Assembly (NCBI GenBank): GCA_963693035.2
Contig: CAXMMQ010000010.1
Location: 1-64,000 of the forward strand
Length of the DNA stretch: 64,000 nt
Reading direction: 5' to 3'
DNA from: Lichenicoccus sp963693035
GTDB lineage: Bacteria > Pseudomonadota > Alphaproteobacteria > Acetobacterales > Acetobacteraceae
The position numbers were made by a program, and so were the translations under genes. The notes beneath the pieces are model-generated. The model was not told the origin of the DNA. It saw only the letters and a list, made by a program, of their open reading frames with translations, and made no database searches. Shown here piece by piece: positions 15,545 through 24,819 of the stretch; the stretch's first letter is position 1; the number at the start of each line of letters is the position of its first letter.

Positions 15545-16300
15545 ATGAACGAGATCAAACCGGCCCTGTCTTCGACCGGCGCTGCGGCGTGGCCGGCCCG
15601 CCTTGAAACCGGAGGTGGAACCGCCCCCGGCCTGACGAAGGCCGGGCCGCCGGATCTGGCGCAGGCGCGCAACCGCATGGTCGATACCCAGGTGCGCCCG
15701 GTGCAGGTCAGTGATCCGCGCATCATCAAGGCAATGCGCGAGGTGCCGCGCGAGCGGTTCGTGCCGGCCGGGCGTGTGGCGATCGCCTATGCCGATCGCG
15801 GCGTGGCGCTGTCGGCGGGCCGCGTGTTGATGGAGCCCCGGATCATCGCGCGGCTGCTGCAGTCGGCGGTGCCGCTCGGCGGCGAGCGGGCGCTGGTGGT
15901 GGGCGCCGCGACCGGCTATTCCGCGGTGCTGCTTGGACGGCTCGGCCTGTCGGTGGTGGCGCTGGAACAGGACCCGGCCCTGGCTGCCCTGGGGGCGGCG
16001 CTGTGCCGCGAGTTCGCGCCCTCGGTCCGGTTCGTCACCGGCGATCTGCTCGAAGGGTTTGCGGACGCCGCTCCCTATGACCTCATCCTGGTCGACGGCG
16101 CGGTGCGCAGCCTGCCGGACGCGCTGGCCGGGCAACTGGCAGCCGGCGGGCGCCTGGCTGCGGTGCTGTGGCCGCTGGGCAACGTCGGCAGCGGCGTGCT
16201 GGCGGAGCATTCGACGCACGGGTTGCGGGCGCGACAGCAGTTCGACGCTTCGACGCCGTTGATCCCGGAGCTGCTCGCGGCGCCGCGCTTCAGCTTCTGA
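15545..16300 (+). CDS. protein-L-isoaspartate O-methyltransferase family protein
   Basis: A 251-residue SAM-dependent methyltransferase of the PCMT family as found in alphaproteobacteria, where it sits before a TolC-type gene. Visible are RNRMVDTQVRPVQVSDPRII, VPRERFVPA, the SAM motif ALVVGAATGYSAVLLGRLG and the acidic loop YDLILVDGAV. It would repair isoaspartyl residues or methylate another target. I chose the ATG at 15545; an in-frame ATG (MVDTQ) lies further inside. The reading frame extends further upstream but through the palindromic repeat, which is unlikely to be coding. Confidence 0.8.
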   Translation: MNEIKPALSSTGAAAWPARLETGGGTAPGLTKAGPPDLAQARNRMVDTQVRPVQVSDPRIIKAMREVPRERFVPAGRVAIAYADRGVALSAGRVLMEPRIIARLLQSAVPLGGERALVVGAATGYSAVLLGRLGLSVVALEQDPALAALGAALCREFAPSVRFVTGDLLEGFADAAPYDLILVDGAVRSLPDALAGQLAAGGRLAAVLWPLGNVGSGVLAEHSTHGLRARQQFDASTPLIPELLAAPRFSF

Positions 16301-16420
16301 GCCGGCGTTTGCACTGGTGTGTGGCGTCGCCGCGCTGGCAGGGCCGCCGGTTTCTGTGGCACAGACCAGCGGACTTGTTCGATCGCGCGTGATCGAGCGT
16401 GCAGGCGACGGGAGGGCGGG

Positions 16421-17845
16421 ATGAGTATTCGCACCGGGATGGGGGCAGGGCTTGCGGCATTGCTGTGCAACGGCACGGCGCTGGCGCAGAAATATGACGG
16501 CACCGGGGCGCCGACCTTCATTCCCCACACGCTGCAGGAAGCGCTCGCCGCTTCCTATTTGACCAATCCACAGTTGCAGGCCGAGCGCGCGGCGCTCCGG
16601 GCGGTCGACGAGAACGTGCCGACCGCGCTCGCCGGATGGCGGCCGACCGTGACCGGCACCGCGGAGCTCACCTACGACCAGGGCACCACCTCGTACGGGC
16701 CAGGAACCGGCCTCGGTGGCACCGTCAACAGCCCGGGCTATACCGGCGGTGTCACCATCAGCCAGCCGCTCTATGCCGGCGGTCGCACGACCTCGCAGAC
16801 GCATCAGGCGGTGAACCGGGTGATGGCCGAGCGCGCCAACCTGATCGCGACCGAACAGACCGTGTTCCTGAACGTGGTCAGCGCCTATGTCGGCGTGATC
16901 CAGAACCAGCAGAACCTGCAGATCCAGACCAACAACGAGCGCGTGCTCGGGGAGCAGTTGCGGGCGACCAACGATCGCTTCCGGGTCGGCGAGATCACCC
17001 GCACCGACGTGGCGCAGGCCGAGGCGGCGCTGGCGACCGCGCGTGCCACCCGGCAGCAGGCCGAAGGGACGTTGCAGACCGCGAATGCGACCTACGTGCA
17101 GCAGGTCGGCATGCCGCCGGCGCCGAACCTGATCCCGCCGCAGCCGCTTGCCCTGCCGGTGCGCGACGAGCAGGAGGTGATGTCGGAGGCGGTCTCGAAC
17201 AATCCGAACGTCATCGACGCGCTGTTCACCCAGGCGCAATACAAGGACGCCTTCGACGTCGCGATGTCGGCGCTGCTGCCGAAGATCTCCGCCCAGGCTG
17301 CCTACAGCCACGAGCTCAACCAGGGGATCAAGGGCTACAACGTCGACATCAAGTCCGCCCTGCTGAACTTCCAGGTGCCTATCTACCAGGGCGGCGCGGA
17401 ATATGCGGCGGTCCGGCAGGCCCGGCAGACCGAGCAGCAATCCCGCCGGCAGGTGGACGTGCAGCGTCGCACGGCCCTGCAGAGCGGGGTGTCGAACTGG
17501 GAGAACCTGATCGCCTACCGCGCCTCCATCGAGAGCAATCGCACCGCGGTGCAGGCCAACATCGTCGCACTCGACGGCGTCGAGCGGCAGGCGATCGTCG
17601 GCACCAGCACGACGCTCGAGGTGTTGCAGCAGCAGCAGACCCTGCTGTCGGCGCAGCTCGCCTTGGTGCAGAGCCTCGCCAGCATGGTGACCGCGTCGTA
17701 CAGCGTGGCGTCGGCGATCGGGCGGCTGACCGCCCGTGACCTCAAGCTGGACGTGCCCATCTATGACGAAACCGCCTACTACAAGGCCGTCGCCGACCGC
17801 CTGTGGGGGCTGAACGACTATGCTGTCGGACAACCGGGACGCTGA
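16421..17845 (+). CDS. TolC family outer membrane protein
   Basis: A 474-residue TolC-type channel protein with a Sec signal peptide (GMGAGLAALLCNGTALAQ, cleavage expected after ALA-Q). The two OEP repeats are visible: HTLQEALAASYLTNPQLQAE at the start, then long coiled-coil helices with GEITRTDVAQAEAALATAR, and in the second half FQVPIYQGGAEYAAVRQA and QAIVGTSTTLEVLQQQQTLL. It would form the outer-membrane duct of a type I secretion or efflux system, and could serve the repeat protein at 1024-3003 (inference). The downstream PopZ gene overlaps its last 26 bases. Confidence 0.9.
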   Translation: MSIRTGMGAGLAALLCNGTALAQKYDGTGAPTFIPHTLQEALAASYLTNPQLQAERAALRAVDENVPTALAGWRPTVTGTAELTYDQGTTSYGPGTGLGGTVNSPGYTGGVTISQPLYAGGRTTSQTHQAVNRVMAERANLIATEQTVFLNVVSAYVGVIQNQQNLQIQTNNERVLGEQLRATNDRFRVGEITRTDVAQAEAALATARATRQQAEGTLQTANATYVQQVGMPPAPNLIPPQPLALPVRDEQEVMSEAVSNNPNVIDALFTQAQYKDAFDVAMSALLPKISAQAAYSHELNQGIKGYNVDIKSALLNFQVPIYQGGAEYAAVRQARQTEQQSRRQVDVQRRTALQSGVSNWENLIAYRASIESNRTAVQANIVALDGVERQAIVGTSTTLEVLQQQQTLLSAQLALVQSLASMVTASYSVASAIGRLTARDLKLDVPIYDETAYYKAVADRLWGLNDYAVGQPGR

Positions 17846-18629
17846 ACCATTGACGATCAAACCCAGAGACACGAAGGCGGCCGCCGAGACCTCCGGCGGC
17901 GATGACGACGGCTCGATGGACACCATCCTGGCCTCGATCCGCCGTATCCTGAACGAGGACGAGGCCACTCCGGCAGAGGCTGCAAAGGAGCGGCCGGCGG
18001 ACGACGTGCTGATCCTGGACGATTCGATGCTGGCTCAGCCGGAACCGGCCCGGTCCGATACCGTCAGGCCCGATCCCGTCAGGCCCGATCCCGTCATGCA
18101 ACGCGCGCCGGAGCCGCCGGCGCCGGAGGTCGAGCCCGTGTCCAGGGGCGTCGGAAAGCCGGCCGTCGCCGATCCCGAGCCGGCGAAGCCGGAGTCGCCC
18201 GAGCGGCGCGAGCCGGTGCCGCGGTCAGACACCCCGCTCGGCATTCCGCCGGTGCCGGCGGAGGCCGACCTGCAGCCGAGCGTCTTCACGCCGCGTGTGG
18301 CGGCGCAGGCGGCCGGCAGCCGCATCGGCCACGTGGATGACCGCGAGCGGGCTGCACTCGAGGGTTTGGTGGCGGCCCGGACGCGCGCGGCGGCGGAGCA
18401 GTCCTTCGAGGCGCTGCATGCGGCGCTGCGTCGCGAGGACGAGGCGTCGCTACCACCGCCGCCGGCCGACTCGCCGATGCTGCTGCGCTCCGGTGGCCCG
18501 AGCCTCGAGGATCTCGTGCGGCAGGAACTACAGGGACTGCTGAGCGCGTGGCTCGACCAGCACCTGCCCGGCTTGGTGGAGGGCCTGGTGCGCTCGCAGA
18601 TCGAGAAGATCGTCCGCCGCGGCGGCTGA
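17820..18629 (+). CDS. popZ: PopZ family protein (DUF2497)
   Basis: A 269-residue protein with the layout of the polar organising protein PopZ: a short N-terminal helix MDTILASIRRILNEDE (about residues 33-48), a long Pro/Glu-rich acidic linker containing a 15-bp in-frame repeat (VRPDPVRPDP), and a C-terminal helical oligomerisation domain (SLEDLVRQELQGLLSAWLD and a final QIEKIVRRGG). PopZ scaffolds the cell pole and anchors ParB-bound origins in relatives such as Caulobacter. Placement just upstream of valS is common in this order. The ATG at 17820 overlaps the TolC gene; a later TTG (17850) is possible. Confidence 0.78.
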   Translation: MLSDNRDAEPLTIKPRDTKAAAETSGGDDDGSMDTILASIRRILNEDEATPAEAAKERPADDVLILDDSMLAQPEPARSDTVRPDPVRPDPVMQRAPEPPAPEVEPVSRGVGKPAVADPEPAKPESPERREPVPRSDTPLGIPPVPAEADLQPSVFTPRVAAQAAGSRIGHVDDRERAALEGLVAARTRAAAEQSFEALHAALRREDEASLPPPPADSPMLLRSGGPSLEDLVRQELQGLLSAWLDQHLPGLVEGLVRSQIEKIVRRGG

Positions 18630-18694
18630 TCCGGCCGGATCTCCTGGCCGGTCCGCCGATTGGCCGCGGGCGGCGGATCGCCTAGGTTCGGCGC

Positions 18695-21388
18695 ATGCTC
18701 GAGAAAACCTTCAGGCCTGCCGACGTGGAAGCGCCGCTGTACTCGCTCTGGGAAGCAGCCGGCGCCTTCGCGGCCGACCGTGACAGCAGCAAGCCGCCGT
18801 TCGCGGTGATGATCCCGCCGCCCAACGTCACCGGCACGCTGCATGCCGGCCACGCGCTGGACATGACGCTGCAGGACGTGCTGGTCCGCTGGCGACGTAT
18901 GCAGGGCCATGACGTGCTGTGGCAGCCTGGCACCGATCATGCCGGCATCGCGACGCAGCTCGTGGTCGAGCGGATGCTGCGCGCGGAGGGGACCAGCCGC
19001 CTCGCGATCGGGCGGGAGGCGTTCATCGCGCGTGTCTGGGCCTGGAAGGAGCAGTCGGGCGGCAGCATCACCAACCAGTTGCGCCGGTTGGGCGCTTCGC
19101 TGGATTGGGGCCGCGAGCGCTTCACCATGGATGCCGGCCTGTCGGCGGCGGTGCGCGAGGTGTTCGTGACCCTGCACCGGCAGGGGCTGATCTATCGCGA
19201 CCGCCGGCTGGTGAACTGGGACCCGGAGTTCGGCTCGGCGATCTCCGACCTCGAGGTGGAGAGCCGGGAGGTGCGCGGGCACCTGTGGTACCTGCGCTAT
19301 CCGGTGGCGGATGCGACCGGAGAGTTCGTCACCGTGGCCACGACACGACCCGAGACGATGCTGGGCGACAGCGCGGTGGCGGTGCATCCCGAGGATACGC
19401 GTCATGCCGCGCTTATCGGGCGCCAGGTGGTGCTGCCGCTGACCGGGCGGCTCATCCCGGTCGTGGCGGACACCTATTCGGATCCGGAAAAGGGCACCGG
19501 CGCCGTCAAGATCACCCCGGCGCACGACTTCAACGACTTCGAGGTCGGCCAGCGGCATGGGCTGGCGATGCCGCAGGTGCTCGACGGGCAGGCGCGAATC
19601 GTGCTGGCCGACATCGAGGAGCAGTTGCGCGCGGTCGAGGGCGTGGCGGATCCGGAGTTCGTCCGCTCGCTCGCCGGGCAGAGCCGCGAGGCGGCGCGCA
19701 TCGCAATGATCGCCGAGATGGAGCGGCTCGGCCTGCTCGATCGCGTCGAGCCGCACACGCACCAGGTGCCGCATGCCGAGCGCGGCGGCGCCATCGTCGA
19801 GCCGCGCCTGACCACGCAATGGTACTGCGACGCGAAGCGGCTCGCCGCTCCGGCGATGGCGGCGGTGCAGCAGAACCGCATGCAGTTCGTGCCGCGCCAG
19901 TGGGAGAACACCTTCTTTGCGTGGATGCGCGACATCCAGCCCTGGTGCATCAGCCGCCAGCTCTGGTGGGGCCATCGCATCCCGGCCTGGTATGGGGCGG
20001 ACGGCGAGGTGTTCGTGGCGCATGACGAGGCACAGGCGCAGGCGCAGGCGGCGGCGCATTACGGGGCGCCGGCCGAGCTGACGCAGGACCCGGACGTGCT
20101 GGACACCTGGTTCAGTTCTGCGCTGTGGCCGTTCTCGACCCTGGGCTGGCCGCAGCGCACGCCCGAGCTGCAGCGCTACTATCCGACCTCGGTGCTGGTG
20201 ACCGGCTTCGACATCATCTTCTTCTGGGTCGCCCGGATGATCATGATGGGCCTGCACTTCATGAACGAGGTGCCGTTCCGCACCGTGTTCCTGCACGGCC
20301 TGGTCCGCGACGAGCAGGGCCGCAAGATGTCCAAGAGCCTGGGCAACGGCATCGATCCGCTGGAGATGATCGACCAGTACGGCGCCGACGCGCTGCGGTT
20401 CGCGGTCTGCTCGATGACCGGTCTGGGACGCGATGCGCGCCTCGGGGCCAGGCGGGTCGAGGAGAGCCGGTCGTTCGTGACCAAGCTCTGGAACGCGGCA
20501 CGGTTCTGCGAGATGAACGGCGTGCGTCCGGCTACCGGATTCGACCCGCATGTGGCGCGGCATCCGCTTTCGCGCTGGATCATCGCCGAGGCGCAGCAGG
20601 CGGCGGCGGACGCAAACGCGGCGCTGGAGGCGTTCCGCTTCGACGACTATGCGTCGAGCGCGTACCGCTTCACCTGGAACCGCTACTGCGACTGGTTCCT
20701 GGAGTTCGCCAAGCCGATTCTGTCATCCTCGGTGCATCCGGAGGCAGGCGACGTGCGGGCGGCGGCCGCGTATGCGCTCGGCCTGATCCTGCGGCTGCTC
20801 AATCCGGTGATGCCGTTCGTGACCGAGACGATCTGGGCCGATCTTGGCTATGGCGAACGCGGCGATCTCATCACGACGGCCTGGCCGATCGGCGATGACG
20901 GCCTGCAGGACGAGGCGGTCAGCCGCGAGATCGACTGGGTGGTGCGTTTCATCACCGAGATCCGCACCGTGCGCGCCGAGATGAACGTGCCGCCGGCCCG
21001 CATGGCGCCGGTGCTGCTGCGCGATGCGCACGCCGCGACGGTCGAGCGCGCGCAGTCCTGGAGCGAGGCCATCGGCCGCATGGCGCGGGTTTCGGAGGTG
21101 GGGGTGCTGGAAGGCGAGATGCCGCGTGGCGCCGCCCAGCTTGTGCTGGAGGAGGCGACCCTGGTGCTGCCGCTGGAGGGCCTGATCGACCTCGAGGCGG
21201 AGCGCAGCCGGCTGCAGAGGGAGGATGGCCGGCTGCTGGCCGAGACGGAAAAGGCGGAGCGCAAGCTGGCCAACCCGGACTTCGTCGCGCGCGCCAGGCC
21301 CGAAATCGTCGAGGAGACCCGTGCCCGCGTGCAGGGCTTCCGCAACGACCGGGCGCGCCTCCAGGCGGCGCTGCGCCGCCTGGACTAG
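18695..21388 (+). CDS. valS: valyl-tRNA synthetase
   Basis: An 897-residue class I synthetase. The HIGH motif appears as TLHAGHALD near residue 50, and KMSKSLGNGIDPL near residue 545. The editing (CP1) domain contains TRPETMLGDSAVAVHPED. The C-terminus has the typical ValRS coiled-coil arm (EAERSRLQREDGRLLAETEK). It charges tRNA-Val in the cytoplasm. Length is normal for ValRS. Confidence 0.97.
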   Translation: MLEKTFRPADVEAPLYSLWEAAGAFAADRDSSKPPFAVMIPPPNVTGTLHAGHALDMTLQDVLVRWRRMQGHDVLWQPGTDHAGIATQLVVERMLRAEGTSRLAIGREAFIARVWAWKEQSGGSITNQLRRLGASLDWGRERFTMDAGLSAAVREVFVTLHRQGLIYRDRRLVNWDPEFGSAISDLEVESREVRGHLWYLRYPVADATGEFVTVATTRPETMLGDSAVAVHPEDTRHAALIGRQVVLPLTGRLIPVVADTYSDPEKGTGAVKITPAHDFNDFEVGQRHGLAMPQVLDGQARIVLADIEEQLRAVEGVADPEFVRSLAGQSREAARIAMIAEMERLGLLDRVEPHTHQVPHAERGGAIVEPRLTTQWYCDAKRLAAPAMAAVQQNRMQFVPRQWENTFFAWMRDIQPWCISRQLWWGHRIPAWYGADGEVFVAHDEAQAQAQAAAHYGAPAELTQDPDVLDTWFSSALWPFSTLGWPQRTPELQRYYPTSVLVTGFDIIFFWVARMIMMGLHFMNEVPFRTVFLHGLVRDEQGRKMSKSLGNGIDPLEMIDQYGADALRFAVCSMTGLGRDARLGARRVEESRSFVTKLWNAARFCEMNGVRPATGFDPHVARHPLSRWIIAEAQQAAADANAALEAFRFDDYASSAYRFTWNRYCDWFLEFAKPILSSSVHPEAGDVRAAAAYALGLILRLLNPVMPFVTETIWADLGYGERGDLITTAWPIGDDGLQDEAVSREIDWVVRFITEIRTVRAEMNVPPARMAPVLLRDAHAATVERAQSWSEAIGRMARVSEVGVLEGEMPRGAAQLVLEEATLVLPLEGLIDLEAERSRLQREDGRLLAETEKAERKLANPDFVARARPEIVEETRARVQGFRNDRARLQAALRRLD

Positions 21389-21398
21389 CCCGAGGGCT

Positions 21399-21836
21399 CT
21401 ACCGGACGCCGTTGCTCGCGGTTTCGGTCTTTGCGGGAAGTTGGGTCGGCACCACGGCGACCGGGGCGAGTCCCTGTTTCGGCGTGAGGCCGATCTGTTT
21501 GGCTGTCGCTGGGGTCAGGTCAACGACGCGACCTTGCGGTACCGGACCGCGATCCTTGATGGTGACGACGGCCGACTTGCCGGTCTGCAGGTTGGTCACC
21601 CGGGCCTTGGTGCCGAGCGGCAGCGTCCTGCTGGCGGCGGCATTCGATCGGGTGTTGAAGCGCTCGCCGTCCGCCATGTGGCGGCCCTGGAAGCTGGTCG
21701 CGTATACCGAAGCCTTGCCAACCTGCTTGTGCGGCAGGGGGGTCTCGGTGGCGTAGGCGTAGCTGGAAGTGGCCAACGTCATCAGCACGGCTGCAAGCAG
21801 GCCGGCTCCGATCTCACATCGCATCTCGTGCTCCAC
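21399..21836 (-). CDS. RlpA-like septal ring lytic transglycosylase family protein
   Basis: A 145-residue secreted protein. The signal peptide is GAGLLAAVLMTLATSSYAYA, followed by a short double-psi beta-barrel of the RlpA family: VGKASVYATSFQGRHMADGE, LPLGTKARVTNL and VVTIKDRGPV, with the family Asp in KDRGP. There is no C-terminal SPOR domain, unlike E. coli RlpA, and no lipobox is evident. Such proteins cut or bind denuded glycans at the septum. Start at 21836 or at the nearby ATG four residues later. It converges with valS; their ends are 10 bases apart. Confidence 0.82.
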   Translation of the reverse strand: MEHEMRCEIGAGLLAAVLMTLATSSYAYATETPLPHKQVGKASVYATSFQGRHMADGERFNTRSNAAASRTLPLGTKARVTNLQTGKSAVVTIKDRGPVPQGRVVDLTPATAKQIGLTPKQGLAPVAVVPTQLPAKTETASNGVR

Positions 21837-21930
21837 TTCTTTTGACAGACAAAGAACCCGGAGCGGGATGGAGTTGCGTTTTTGCGACCAGGCTTGCGAT
21901 TTGACGCGAAATCAATGCAGCCCGAGGTCG

Positions 21931-22704
21931 TCAGGGTCCGTCCAGGGTGACGACCAGGGGCACATGGTCGGACGGTTGCTGGGCGTCGCGTTCGGCACGA
22001 TCCGGCGATACTGCCTGCAGGCGCTCGGCGAGGTTTGGCGACAGCAGGGCATGGTCGATGCGCAGTCCACGATCGCGTGGCCAGCAGCCGGCCTGGTAGT
22101 CCCAGAAGGTGTACGCCGGCCCGGTCGGATGCATCGCCCGCAAGGCGTCGGTCAGGCCGAGCCAGAGCAGGCTGCGGAAGCGCCGGCGGGTCTCGGGGCG
22201 GACGAGGGCGTCGGAGTCGCCGAGGATCCCCGGCGCCAGGTCCGCATCGGCCGGGCAGACATTGAAGTCACCGGCAAGAACGAAATCCTGTTCGGCCGCC
22301 AGCAGGGCCGCGGCACGGGCGTGCAGGGCGTCCATCCAGTCGAGCTTGGCCTGGTAGCCGGCCTCGCCGCCCGAGTTGCCGTTCGGCAAATAGAGGTTGC
22401 CAATGGTGACGGCGCCGAGCCGCACCTCGACATAGCGGGCCTGGGCGCCGTCCGGCAGGCCCGGCAACTGCCGGTGGACGACCATCGTCGCCGCCCGGGT
22501 GAGGACGGCGACGCCGTTATAGCTCTTCTGGCCGACCACGACGGCCTGGTAGCCCAGGGCGGTGAAGCGCGCCTGCGGGAAGGCCGCGTCCTCGCACTTG
22601 ATCTCCTGCAGCAGCAGGGCGTCGGGCTGCTCCCGTTCCAGCCAGCGCTCGACATGCGTTTCGCGCTGGCGGATCGAATTGACGTTCCAGGTGGCAAGCT
22701 TCAT
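21931..22704 (-). CDS. xth: exodeoxyribonuclease III
   Basis: A 257-residue ExoIII/AP endonuclease. Metal and catalytic motifs are visible: TWNVNSIRQR, LQEIKCED with the catalytic Glu, YLPNGN, GDFNVCP, RIDHALLS and the final SDHVPL His-Asp pair. It cuts at abasic sites and removes blocked 3' ends in base excision repair. It probably shares an operon with erpA, whose stop lies about 40 bases upstream. Length is normal. Confidence 0.93.
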   Translation of the reverse strand: MKLATWNVNSIRQRETHVERWLEREQPDALLLQEIKCEDAAFPQARFTALGYQAVVVGQKSYNGVAVLTRAATMVVHRQLPGLPDGAQARYVEVRLGAVTIGNLYLPNGNSGGEAGYQAKLDWMDALHARAAALLAAEQDFVLAGDFNVCPADADLAPGILGDSDALVRPETRRRFRSLLWLGLTDALRAMHPTGPAYTFWDYQAGCWPRDRGLRIDHALLSPNLAERLQAVSPDRAERDAQQPSDHVPLVVTLDGP

Positions 22705-22746
22705 CGCCGGCGCGCAAGCTTCATGACGAGGCGGGAACGCGGCGGG

Positions 22747-23118
22747 TCAGTCGATCGAGAAGCTGGTTCCGCAGCCGCAGGACGAGGTGGCGTTCGGGTT
22801 GCGGACGGTGAAGTGCGCGCCCATCAGGGCCTCGCTGTAGTCGAGCTGCGCGCCGCCGAGCAGGTCGAGGCTGACCGGATCGACCACCACCCGGGCTTGG
22901 CCGGCGCGGATCTCGATGTCGTCGGGCTGCGCGGCCGGGTCCAGCTTGAAGCTGTACTGGAAGCCGCTGCAGCCGCCCGCCAGCACCGCGACCCGCAGCG
23001 CCTGCGCATCCGCACCCGGCTGGGCGGCGACGATCTCCGCGATGCGCGAGGCGGCCCGCTCTGAAACCGAGAAGCGGGCGGGCGTGACGAGATCCTGGGC
23101 GGCGGGCGCGATGTCCAT
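22747..23118 (-). CDS. erpA: iron-sulfur cluster insertion protein ErpA-like (HesB/IscA family)
   Basis: A 123-residue A-type carrier. The three ligand cysteines are present: GGCSGFQYSF and the C-terminal SSCGCGTSFSI. The N-terminal extension of about 15 residues (MDIAPAAQDLVTPARF) is longer than in IscA. It delivers Fe-S clusters to apoproteins. The ATG at 23118 was chosen; the frame is open further upstream but that reading runs antisense through the divergent gene. It points away from the ArgRS-like gene. Confidence 0.88.
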   Translation of the reverse strand: MDIAPAAQDLVTPARFSVSERAASRIAEIVAAQPGADAQALRVAVLAGGCSGFQYSFKLDPAAQPDDIEIRAGQARVVVDPVSLDLLGGAQLDYSEALMGAHFTVRNPNATSSCGCGTSFSID

Positions 23119-23221
23119 GTCTTTGGAGATAGCGTGTCGGAGGGCGTTCCCCAAGAGGGCACTGCCTCTGCCGGCCGTTGCCGTGCATCCTGCAGCGTCT
23201 TGATGCCGGGGGGAACGAGGG

Positions 23222-24037
23222 ATGTTGGCGATCCTGACCAGGGCGATGCTGCTGAAAGCGGTGACGGACATCGTGCGGATCGATCCGGACGGTCTGCCTG
23301 GCATCGGGCAGAGGAGCATCGCTCTCTGGCCGCAACATCGTCCTGACAAAGGCGATCTGGCGACAAATGCGCCCTCCGTGATGGCAAACTTGATGGGCTG
23401 GCCCGACCAGCCGTGGGCAGAGGCGCTTGCTGCGCGCCTTGCGGATCTGCCTGTGATCGCCGCCGCACGCGCCGAGCGCGGGTTCGTGAATATCTGGCTG
23501 TCGGAAGAGGCATGGGAGCGGCTGCTGCCGCGCTTGTTGGTAACTCAGCCGCACGATGCACCGCCGATGCGGCCGCTCTTCGTTCCTCTGGCCGATATGT
23601 CGCTGGACGACCCGTGGTTCAGGATCCAATACACCCACGCCCGCTGCCGCAGCGTCCAAAGAGCGGCCGAAGCCGAGCCGGCACTCTGGCGATCGCTGTC
23701 CAGGCGGGTCAGGCACAACGAGCCGATCGGGCCGTTTCCGGCCGGCCTCCGACGCGCCCTGCTCCTGCAACTCGAGCATGGCGCCCGGCTCGCCGAGGAG
23801 CCGGACACTTCGGTCGTCTCCGTGCGGCGCCACCTGGAGACGCTTGCGGACGCGTTCGAACGCGTGTGGAACGACTCGGACGATCATGCGACTGTCGGAC
23901 AGGCCACGCTCCGGTTCTTGGACCGTGCCCATGCCGATCGGTCGCTGGTTGATCTGGCCTTGACGATGGCAACGGCGGACGCGATCCGTCGCGGGCTCGG
24001 ACGTCATGGGGTGGCGGCGGCCGAGGAGATACGATGA
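23222..24037 (+). CDS. ArgRS-like protein: N-terminal and DALR anticodon-binding domains, no catalytic core
   Basis: A 271-residue intact frame at the position where argS normally stands (after erpA/dgt, before the SPOR gene). Residues about 40-105 resemble the additional N-terminal domain of arginyl-tRNA synthetase (GDLATNAPSVMANLMG and AAARAERGFVNIWLSEE). From about 135 onward it resembles the DALR anticodon-binding domain (FRIQYTHARCRSVQRAAEAE and the final helices). The whole class I catalytic domain, with its HIGH and KMSKS motifs, is absent. It cannot charge tRNA by itself. It may be a maintained accessory tRNA-binding protein or a deletion derivative. The stop overlaps the next start by 4 bases (ATGA). 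Confidence 0.7.
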   Translation: MLAILTRAMLLKAVTDIVRIDPDGLPGIGQRSIALWPQHRPDKGDLATNAPSVMANLMGWPDQPWAEALAARLADLPVIAAARAERGFVNIWLSEEAWERLLPRLLVTQPHDAPPMRPLFVPLADMSLDDPWFRIQYTHARCRSVQRAAEAEPALWRSLSRRVRHNEPIGPFPAGLRRALLLQLEHGARLAEEPDTSVVSVRRHLETLADAFERVWNDSDDHATVGQATLRFLDRAHADRSLVDLALTMATADAIRRGLGRHGVAAAEEIR

Positions 24038-24816
24038 ACCCTGTCGAAGAGGATCGCGCGCTGGACGAGGAGGATGGCCGGTTCGGCCTGTCCGAGGCGC
24101 GCGGCCGGGAGGCGATGGACCCCGCCACCCGCCGCCTGGCGATGATCGCCGGCGGCATCGGGCTGCTGCTGGCGGTGCTCATCGGCGGCTGGGCGTTCGG
24201 GGGCCGGCACGCGAGCAGCATCCCGGTCATCGAGGCGCCGGACGGCCCGGTGCGGCTGAAGCCGATCGACGCGGGCGGCATGCAGGCGCTCGGCGCGCAG
24301 GCGCCGCCGCCGGTCAACGGAACCGGCTCCGAGGCGCTGGCGCCCGGGCCGGAAACCGCGCGTCCGGAGGCGCTGCAGGCCGAGGTGGATGCGGCGCGGC
24401 GGGCCGCCGGCATGGGCAAGGCGCCGGCCGCGACGTCGCCGGCACCCGCCGTCGCGCCGCCGGCTTCGGTCGTCCCGCCGGCCGCCGAAACCCCGGCGGA
24501 CGACGAGCGCAAGCTGCGTACCGAGGCGGACCCGGCGCCCCTGGCCGCGACGCACGGGCTGGTCGCGATCCAGCTTGCGGCGCTGGACAGCCATGATGCG
24601 GCGCAGGCCGAGCGGAAGCGGTTGTCCAGCCTTCATCCGGAGCTGTTCAGCCCGGCGCTCGATGACGGCAAGAGCTTCGAGGTGGTCCGGGCCGAGCGCG
24701 ACGGTCGCGCGATCTACCGCCTGCGCATGCTTGGCTTCGACAGCGCGGCTGCGGCCGCCTCCTTCTGCAGGCGGGCCCGCGCGCAGGACGTCGCCTGCAC
24801 CGTCGCCGATTTCTGA
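24034..24816 (+). CDS. SPOR domain-containing inner-membrane protein
   Basis: A 260-residue protein. It has a charged cytoplasmic start, one transmembrane helix at about residues 36-56 (LAMIAGGIGLLLAVLIGGWAF), a Pro/Ala-rich periplasmic linker, and a C-terminal SPOR domain (GLVAIQLAALDSHDAAQAER and FEVVRAERDGRAIYRLRMLG). SPOR domains bind denuded septal peptidoglycan, so it probably localises to the division site. The gene is coupled to the upstream ArgRS-like gene and is followed 3 bases later by nagZ. Confidence 0.85.
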   Translation: MNPVEEDRALDEEDGRFGLSEARGREAMDPATRRLAMIAGGIGLLLAVLIGGWAFGGRHASSIPVIEAPDGPVRLKPIDAGGMQALGAQAPPPVNGTGSEALAPGPETARPEALQAEVDAARRAAGMGKAPAATSPAPAVAPPASVVPPAAETPADDERKLRTEADPAPLAATHGLVAIQLAALDSHDAAQAERKRLSSLHPELFSPALDDGKSFEVVRAERDGRAIYRLRMLGFDSAAAAASFCRRARAQDVACTVADF

Positions 24817-24819
24817 GCC

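Noticed and set aside
15452..17968. Very long open frame on the minus strand (838 codons) across the methyltransferase and TolC genes
   Set aside because: The plus-strand genes have clear family motifs. In GC-rich DNA the opposite strand is often open, and the translated text is Arg/Gly/Gln-rich with no motif.
18060..18097. 15-bp repeat in popZ considered as another slippage switch
   Set aside because: The unit is a multiple of three and only adds residues to the flexible linker, so the frame is safe.
18035..20563. Long minus-strand open frame (842 codons) opposite popZ and valS
   Set aside because: Shadow of valS; it shows only low-complexity Arg/His/Ala text.
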